A stretch of 64,000 nucleotides of DNA from Sunxiuqinia elliptica (lineage in GTDB: Bacteria > Bacteroidota > Bacteroidia > Bacteroidales > Prolixibacteraceae), in contig NZ_FONW01000002.1 of the NCBI RefSeq assembly GCF_900113005.1, forward strand, positions 186,001 through 250,000, in the 5' to 3' direction. Positions within the stretch are counted from its first letter, which is position 1; each line of letters opens with the position of its first letter. The translations under genes and the position numbers were made by a program. The notes under the pieces are model-generated. The model saw only the letters and a program-made list of their open reading frames with translations, did no database searches and was not told where the DNA came from. Shown one piece after another: positions 58,803 through 64,000 of the stretch.

Positions 58803-60188
58803 ATGATTAGGTTGAACGATATCAGACAGGTGTATTTTCTCGGCATTGGAGGAATCGGGATGAGTGCATTGGCGCGCTACTTTAAGCATGCCGGATGCTT
58901 GGTTTCTGGTTACGACCGTACGGAGAGTGAGTTGACGCGCCAGTTGCAGGTCGAGGGAATTGCTATACACTATGATGATCGTCCTGAGTGGTTGAGTTCC
59001 CATTTGCAGGACAAAGGTGTATTGGTGGTTTATACACCAGCGGTTCCTGCTGAACTTGGTGAGCGTGTTTGGCTTGAACAGCAGAAGTTTTCAATGTTGA
59101 AACGGTCCGAGGTTTTGGGATTGATTTGCAACGAGCTACGTTGCTGTGCTGTTGCCGGAACCCATGGAAAAACATCGGTTTCAACCATGCTGGCTCATTT
59201 GCTCCACCAATCCAGCTTAGGCTGTACGGCATTTTTGGGTGGAATATCCAAAAACTATCAAAGCAACTTGCTGTTGCATGCTACAAGTTCTTGGGCCGTG
59301 GCTGAAGCCGATGAGTTTGATCGTTCATTTTTGCGTTTGTTTCCTGAGCTCGCGGTGATTACCTCTATGGATTCAGATCACTTGGATATTTATGGTACTC
59401 AGGATGCAATCGTTCAGTCGTTTCATGATTTTGTAGCCCAAATAAAGCCAGATGGCGCACTAATCTATAAAAAAGGATTAGCTGTTGATCAGAGCCGGAA
59501 TGGGAAAATTCGCTATTTCAGTTATGCCTTGAAAGAGCAGGCTGATTTTTATGCTGAAAATATTCAGCTCGTCAATGAGGCCTATCATTTTGATTTGGTT
59601 TATTCTGAAGGTCGAATGGAGAATATGGAATTGAACTACCCCGGCTTAATGAATGTTGAAAATGCGGTGGCGGCATGCGCTTTAGCAATTTTAGCAGGCG
59701 TGGTAGAAGACGAGTTGAAAGTGGCTTTAGCCGATTACCACGGGGTGAAGCGACGTTTTGATATTCAATATCGTGATGAGCAGTATGTTTTGATTGACGA
59801 CTATGCGCATCATCCGGAGGAATTAAAGGCAACCATTACTTCGGTTCGGGATATGTTTCCCGGGCGAAAGTTGACCGGAATCTTTCAGCCTCATTTGTAT
59901 AGTCGAACACGCGATTTTGCAACCGATTTTGCAGCTCAGTTGGATCGTCTGGATGAAGTGATTTTGTTGGATATTTATCCGGCTCGCGAACAACCAATTC
60001 CGGGAGTTAGCTCCCGGGTGATCTTTGATCAATTGAAAAGTGACGCCAAACAGCTTGTCGGAAAAGAAAAGTTACCGGAGATAGTCAAACAATTGGAGCC
60101 AGGCGTGTTACTAATGATGGGAGCTGGAGATATAGCAACCATGGTTGAACCAATAAGAAATAGTTTACAGGAAATTACGCATGTTTAA
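58803..60188 (+). CDS. murC: UDP-MurNAc:L-alanine ligase MurC
   Basis: First amino-acid addition in peptidoglycan precursor synthesis. The 461-residue protein has YFLGIGGIGMSALARYF, the P-loop VAGTHGKTSVSTMLAHLL, AVAEADEFDRSFLRL, ITSMDSDHLDIYG, DDYAHHPEELKATI, and FQPHLYSRTRDFATDF. It starts at the base after murG's stop and overlaps ftsQ by 8 bases. Confidence 0.97.
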   Translation: MIRLNDIRQVYFLGIGGIGMSALARYFKHAGCLVSGYDRTESELTRQLQVEGIAIHYDDRPEWLSSHLQDKGVLVVYTPAVPAELGERVWLEQQKFSMLKRSEVLGLICNELRCCAVAGTHGKTSVSTMLAHLLHQSSLGCTAFLGGISKNYQSNLLLHATSSWAVAEADEFDRSFLRLFPELAVITSMDSDHLDIYGTQDAIVQSFHDFVAQIKPDGALIYKKGLAVDQSRNGKIRYFSYALKEQADFYAENIQLVNEAYHFDLVYSEGRMENMELNYPGLMNVENAVAACALAILAGVVEDELKVALADYHGVKRRFDIQYRDEQYVLIDDYAHHPEELKATITSVRDMFPGRKLTGIFQPHLYSRTRDFATDFAAQLDRLDEVILLDIYPAREQPIPGVSSRVIFDQLKSDAKQLVGKEKLPEIVKQLEPGVLLMMGAGDIATMVEPIRNSLQEITHV

Positions 60189-60930
60189 GTCCTTGTTAAA
60201 TATCATCTTGGTTGGAGTGCTGGTTATTTTTGTACTAGCTTCACTGGCTTTTTCAGCGGGAAAGCTGTCGAAAGTAGGCTGCGATGAGTTGGTGGTGAAG
60301 ATTGCTGAGGATTCACCGCGTTTTTTGGACGAGGAGGAGATTGAGAGACTGGTAAAGAAGGCTGATGCGAAATTGTTTGAGAAGCAGTTAAATGAAATTA
60401 ATACAGAGGCACTTGAAGCGGAACTGAAAAAGGAGACTACCATTAAGAATGTCGAAATTTATCGGCGAGTGACGGGGGAGACCATGGAGTTTAAAGGTCG
60501 TCTTTTGGTTGAAGTGGAACAACGTAGTCCGGTACTGCGTGTGATCAACGGGAAAGAAGATTTTTACCTGGATAATGAAGGGGTGCGAATTCCTTCGAGC
60601 CGGGCTTTTACAGCTAAGGTGTTGTTGGTGAGTGGTCATGCAGATGAGAAGTTTGCGCGTGAGCAACTTCTTCCAATGATCAACTTTATGGATGAAGATG
60701 AATTTTGGAAGGCCCAGATAGAACAAATTCAGGTGAATAAGAATGGAGAGTTGTTGATGGCAACCCTGGTGGGTGACCAATTGATTGAGTTTGGAGCTCC
60801 TTCAGATTACTTGATTAAGTTTCGAAACTTGAAAGCCTTGTATGATCAGGCCTTACCAAAAGTTGGTTGGGAGTATTATTCAAAGATTAACCTGAAATAC
60901 ACGAATCAGGTCGTGTGTACAAAAAAATAA
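60181..60930 (+). CDS. ftsQ: cell division protein FtsQ
   Basis: A 249-residue bitopic protein with an N-terminal helix (residues ~4-25: LLNIILVGVLVIFVLASLAFSAG), then a divergent POTRA and FtsQ beta domain (IKNVEIYRRVTGETMEFKGRLLVEVEQRSPVLRV, DEDEFWKAQIEQIQVN, LIEFGAPSDYLIKFRNLKALYDQALPK). FtsQ bridges early and late division proteins. It overlaps murC by 8 bases and ends 5 bases before ftsA. Confidence 0.92.
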   Translation: MFKSLLNIILVGVLVIFVLASLAFSAGKLSKVGCDELVVKIAEDSPRFLDEEEIERLVKKADAKLFEKQLNEINTEALEAELKKETTIKNVEIYRRVTGETMEFKGRLLVEVEQRSPVLRVINGKEDFYLDNEGVRIPSSRAFTAKVLLVSGHADEKFAREQLLPMINFMDEDEFWKAQIEQIQVNKNGELLMATLVGDQLIEFGAPSDYLIKFRNLKALYDQALPKVGWEYYSKINLKYTNQVVCTKK

Positions 60931-60935
60931 AGCTT

Positions 60936-62234
60936 ATGGGCAAGAGCGAAAAAATAATAGCAGCAGTAGATGTCGGTACCACCAAAGTGGTCGTTGTTGC
61001 TGGTCGAAAAAATGAAGATGGAAAGGTTGAAATTTTAGGTTACGGAAAGGCTCGCTCGATGGGTGTTAAGCGAGGAGTCGTGTTAAATATTGACGAAGCC
61101 TTTTCTGCAATTCATGAAGCGATTCGTCAGGCCGAAGATGCTTTCGGTGGCGATATTGAAGAGGTGTATGTGAATATCGTAGGGCAGCAGCTTAAAACGG
61201 TAACACGCCATGGAGAGCGTTACATCAGTGAGAGCCGTTTGGTGTCAGAGGAAGATGTGGAAGCTTTGTTTAAGCAGGTGAAGCAGCTTGATTTGCCAGA
61301 TGGATACAAGATTTACCATACCTCCCCGCAACTATTTACCATTGACCATGAGGTTGGAATTCCCAATCCGGTTGGGATGACTGGGGAAAAAATGGAGGCA
61401 GATTTTAAACTGTTGGTTGCCCCCCAGCAGTATGAAGACAACCTGAAGTTGTGTTTTGAACGAGCGGGAATTTCCATTTGCAAAACCATGATCGACCCGA
61501 TTGCTTCATCTGAAATTCTTCTATCGGAAGACGAGAAGGAAGCTGGAGTGGTCTTACTGGACATTGGTGGAGGAACAAGCAAAATGGCCATTTATCACGA
61601 TGGTGTTTTGTGCTATTCTTCCTTGATTCCATTTGGAGGGAATGTAATTACACATGATATTAAAGAAGGGTGTTCTATTCTCGTGCGTCAGGCCGAATCA
61701 CTAAAAGTGCAGTTTGGTCAAGCCATGGGAGATTTTGCCCCTGAAGATAAGGTGGTGACCATCCCGGGAATTTCGGGCTGGGAACCTAAAGAAATTTCAT
61801 TCAAAAGCCTGGCATTTATTATTCAGGCGCGTATGGAGGAAATTATTGAAGCTTTCTTCTATCAGCTGGATAAATCGGGCTACATGGATAAAGTTGGTGC
61901 CGGAATTGTATTGACTGGAGGAAGTGCATTGATGCCCAATCTTAGTCAGTTGATCAAATATCAAACCGGCTTGGATGTTCGTAAAGGAATTCCACGTCTT
62001 AAACTGGAAGGTCAGTGGAAAGAATTGGAAGATCCAAGAAATGCCACGGTACTCGGCTTGCTTCGTAGCGCGCTGAATGAAGCGGAAGAAGAGCAAGCCA
62101 AAGAATATTCTTTGAAAAAGAAGAAAAAGAAAACACGCTCGACACAACCTGGCTTTTTCTCACAAATGAAAAAAGAGGTTACGCGTCAGGTTACACTGTT
62201 CTTTGAAGATGAACAGGATACGGAAATGTATTAG
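60936..62234 (+). CDS. ftsA: cell division protein FtsA
   Basis: Actin-like membrane anchor of FtsZ. The 432-residue protein has AAVDVGTTKVVVVAG, VYVNIVGQQLKTVTRHGERYI (1C domain), VVLLDIGGGTSKMAIYHDG, TIPGISGWEPKEISFKSLA, and VLTGGSALMPNLSQLI. The C-terminus, GFFSQMKKEVTRQVTLFFED, is amphipathic and should insert into the membrane; it is followed by EQDTEMY. The ATG at 60936 is preferred over a GTG at 60915. Directly precedes two ftsZ genes. Confidence 0.96.
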   Translation: MGKSEKIIAAVDVGTTKVVVVAGRKNEDGKVEILGYGKARSMGVKRGVVLNIDEAFSAIHEAIRQAEDAFGGDIEEVYVNIVGQQLKTVTRHGERYISESRLVSEEDVEALFKQVKQLDLPDGYKIYHTSPQLFTIDHEVGIPNPVGMTGEKMEADFKLLVAPQQYEDNLKLCFERAGISICKTMIDPIASSEILLSEDEKEAGVVLLDIGGGTSKMAIYHDGVLCYSSLIPFGGNVITHDIKEGCSILVRQAESLKVQFGQAMGDFAPEDKVVTIPGISGWEPKEISFKSLAFIIQARMEEIIEAFFYQLDKSGYMDKVGAGIVLTGGSALMPNLSQLIKYQTGLDVRKGIPRLKLEGQWKELEDPRNATVLGLLRSALNEAEEEQAKEYSLKKKKKKTRSTQPGFFSQMKKEVTRQVTLFFEDEQDTEMY

Positions 62235-62254
62235 TTAATTAAACATCCTCGATT

Positions 62255-63526
62255 ATGACTGAGGACATTTTAAATTTTGGGTTTCAGGAGTCGAAGTCAT
62301 CTATCATCAAAGTGATTGGGGTAGGTGGTGGAGGCTGCAATGCGGTCAATCACATGTTGGAGGAAGGGATTGAAGGGGTTGACTTTTTGATTTGCAACAC
62401 CGATGCCCAAGCCCTTCGAAATAGTAAAGTTCCCATTCGGATTCAGCTGGGAGTTACGCTTACAGAAGGCCGTGGAGCCGGAAACCTGCCGCTTCAGGGA
62501 GAGCAGGCTGCCATTGAAAATCTGGATGATATCCGGAGTGTGTTGGAAGGAACGACCAAGATGTTGTTTGTTACTGCAGGACTTGGCGGAGGAACAGGTA
62601 CAGGAGCTGCTCCGGTAATTGCTGAACTTGCTCGGGAATTGCAAATTTTGACCATTGCAGTTGTTACAATCCCTTCGCCGGCTGAAGGTAAAAGGCGCTT
62701 CCAACAAGCGCTGGAGGGAGTGGAAAAACTCAAGGAGCATGTGGATAGCTTGTTGGTCATTAGCAATGAAAAACTCCATAAGATTTATGGTGACCTGCCT
62801 GCTTCTCAGGCATTCAAAAAGGCTGATGATATTTTAGGAACTGCCGTGAAAGGAGTTGCTGAAATTATTACGCTACATGGTAACATCAATATTGACTATG
62901 CCGATGTGGAAACCGTGATGGCCCGGAGTGAGGTCTTTATTATGGGAACCGGCGTGGCTGAAGGTAATGAACGGGCCATGGAAGCTGTTGTGAAGGCTCT
63001 GGAATCTCCTTTGTTGGACAGTAATGATATCAAAGGAACCAAAGATATTTTGCTGAATATTACTTCCGGAGACGAGGAAGTGCGGATGGGGGAGATTGGA
63101 GACATTATTGAATTTTTGCAGAAAAAGGCCGGTCAGGACGCCAACATTATATGGGGAAATGGCCTGGATAAGCGATTAGGCAATAAAGTGAGTGTGACTT
63201 TAATCGCCACCCGTTTTGATAAGAACCCCAATAGCTTGTTGCAGGAAGAAGAGCCTAAAGAAATGGTGGAACTTCAGGATCAAGCCTGTGATATTAATCT
63301 GGAGGATGAGGAGGACGAGTTCTTCAATAAGAATTATCAGCCAGAAATGACTCAGCCCGAGAGGGAAAATAAAAACGAAGGAAACAAGAGTTCCCGGAAA
63401 AAGCAAGGAAAAAATAAAAGGGAACTGGTCTCTGAACAATCACAGGAAAATGGATCGACAGATAGCTGGTTTCAGCGTCAGTTCAATCGTTTTTTTGATG
63501 ATCAGGATGAAGAAATAGAAAATTAA
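62255..63526 (+). CDS. ftsZ: FtsZ paralogue 1 with divergent C-terminal tail
   Basis: Tubulin-like GTPase forming the division ring. The 423-residue protein has IGVGGGGCNAVNHM, NTDAQAL, the tubulin signature GGGTGTGAAP, the T7 loop NINIDYADVETVM with Asn and both Asp residues, and SPLLDSNDIKGTKDILLNITSGDEEV. The core looks active. It is unusual in GAGNLPLQG and IPSPAEGKRR (the usual FxFEG is replaced by SPAEG), and in its end: after a ~70-residue charged linker comes SWFQRQFNRFFDDQDEEIEN in place of the usual FtsZ C-terminal peptide. It lies 20 bases after ftsA and 21 bases before a second ftsZ. Confidence 0.93.
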   Translation: MTEDILNFGFQESKSSIIKVIGVGGGGCNAVNHMLEEGIEGVDFLICNTDAQALRNSKVPIRIQLGVTLTEGRGAGNLPLQGEQAAIENLDDIRSVLEGTTKMLFVTAGLGGGTGTGAAPVIAELARELQILTIAVVTIPSPAEGKRRFQQALEGVEKLKEHVDSLLVISNEKLHKIYGDLPASQAFKKADDILGTAVKGVAEIITLHGNINIDYADVETVMARSEVFIMGTGVAEGNERAMEAVVKALESPLLDSNDIKGTKDILLNITSGDEEVRMGEIGDIIEFLQKKAGQDANIIWGNGLDKRLGNKVSVTLIATRFDKNPNSLLQEEEPKEMVELQDQACDINLEDEEDEFFNKNYQPEMTQPERENKNEGNKSSRKKQGKNKRELVSEQSQENGSTDSWFQRQFNRFFDDQDEEIEN

Positions 63527-63547
63527 TGATTTAAGAAACCAAAGTTT

Positions 63548-64000
63548 ATGTCCAGCGATATTATGAATTTTGATTTACAGAAAACTTCTGATGCGATCAT
63601 TAAAGTGATTGGAGTAGGAGGAGGTGGTGGAAACGCGGTAAACCATATGTTTGAAGAAGGAATCAAGGATGTTGGTTTTATGTTGTGTAATACCGATGAA
63701 CAAGCATTAAAGAATAGTCCGGTGCCGCTGAAGATTCAACTAGGCTCTTCGTTAACTGAGGGTCGGGGAGCCGGTAACAAGCCTGAAGTGGGACGCGAGG
63801 CTGCCATCGAGAATATTGAGGATGTTAAAAAAACGCTGCAGGAGTCGACCAAAATGGTGTTTATCACTGCAGGAATGGGAGGCGGAACCGGAACCGGAGC
63901 TGCTCCGGTAATTGCTGAAGCATGCCGGGAACTTGATATCTTAACTGTTGGAATTGTGACTTTGCCTTTCCGGAATGAAGGTCGTCGACGGATCAAACAG
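63548..64000 (+). CDS. ftsZ: FtsZ paralogue 2, 3'-truncated by window edge
   Basis: The first 151 codons of a second FtsZ, cut by the window end. It has IGVGGGGGNAVNHM, CNTDEQAL, LTEGRGAGNKPEVGREAAIEN, ITAGMGGGTGTGAAPVIAEA and IVTLPFRNEGRRRIKQ. Compared with ftsZ1 this looks nearer the canonical Bacteroidota FtsZ (GAGNKPEVG and PFxxEG are retained). By hand alignment 91 of 137 positions match ftsZ1, so the two are old paralogues rather than a recent duplication. The T7 loop and C-terminal tail are beyond the window. Confidence 0.95.
   Translation, partial: MSSDIMNFDLQKTSDAIIKVIGVGGGGGNAVNHMFEEGIKDVGFMLCNTDEQALKNSPVPLKIQLGSSLTEGRGAGNKPEVGREAAIENIEDVKKTLQESTKMVFITAGMGGGTGTGAAPVIAEACRELDILTVGIVTLPFRNEGRRRIKQ

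Noticed and set aside
1-64000. tRNA, rRNA, CRISPR arrays, insertion sequences or prophage
   Set aside because: I looked in the gaps for cloverleaf-like sequence, regularly spaced repeats, transposase motifs and integrase genes and saw none; most gaps are under 300 bases.

Overview
The window reads as a chromosomal segment of a Bacteroidota bacterium, most likely class Bacteroidia and perhaps Marinilabiliales/Prolixibacteraceae (the family-level guess is weak). Supporting signs: start sites with little Shine-Dalgarno signal, several matches to the Bacteroidota -7 promoter element TAnnTTTG, many lipoproteins, and typical Bacteroidota families (GntR regulator with a sugar-binding domain, amidophosphoribosyltransferase behind a SPOR gene, glycine-lipid acyltransferase pair, mraZ-to-ftsZ cluster). 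No rRNA, tRNA, CRISPR array, insertion sequence or prophage was seen.

Layout. 1-700: the 3' part of a superoxide dismutase gene and a small winged-helix protein. 743-9663 (minus strand): a D-xylose locus with GntR-type regulator, xylulokinase xylB, an exported Gfo/Idh/MocA oxidoreductase, xylose isomerase xylA and xylose/H+ symporter xylE, followed by an unusual pyruvate kinase. A 15-bp sequence is repeated just downstream of the predicted -7 elements of both xylB and the regulator gene and is a good operator candidate. 9983-16000: nitroreductase, proline dehydrogenase, OmpH/Skp-like chaperone, GT2 glycosyltransferase, aromatic amino acid decarboxylase, small membrane protein and acylphosphatase. 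16292-17734: a lipoprotein patch with a 107-bp direct repeat marking a decayed tandem array. 17873-25990: small membrane protein, ApbE, YebC, transglutaminase-like lipoprotein, GH110 galactosidase, and a MocR regulator divergent from a GNAT gene with a perfect inverted repeat between them. 26121-48222: mostly housekeeping genes (aroA, aroB, dprA, DEAD-box helicase, orphan histidine kinase, mntP, acyltransferase, BASS transporter, alkaline phosphatase, metzincin-like lipoprotein, Er-VIT iron transporter, yjjX, miaB, purF) and a likely glsA-glsB glycine-lipid pair.

48444-64000 is an intact division and cell-wall (dcw) cluster on the plus strand: mraZ-rsmH-ftsL-ftsI-murE-mraY-murD-ftsW-murG-murC-ftsQ-ftsA-ftsZ1-ftsZ2. 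It makes lipid II from UDP-MurNAc peptides (MurC, D, E, MraY, MurG), polymerises and crosslinks septal peptidoglycan (FtsW, FtsI), and builds the division ring (FtsA, FtsZ, FtsQ, FtsL). Two features stand out. Upstream of mraZ lie five decamers in an exact 10-bp period that overlap the predicted promoter, as expected for MraZ operator boxes. At the end there are two tandem ftsZ genes: the first is divergent and ends in an aromatic/acidic tail resembling the FtsA membrane-targeting tail, and the second, cut by the window end, looks like the canonical FtsZ.
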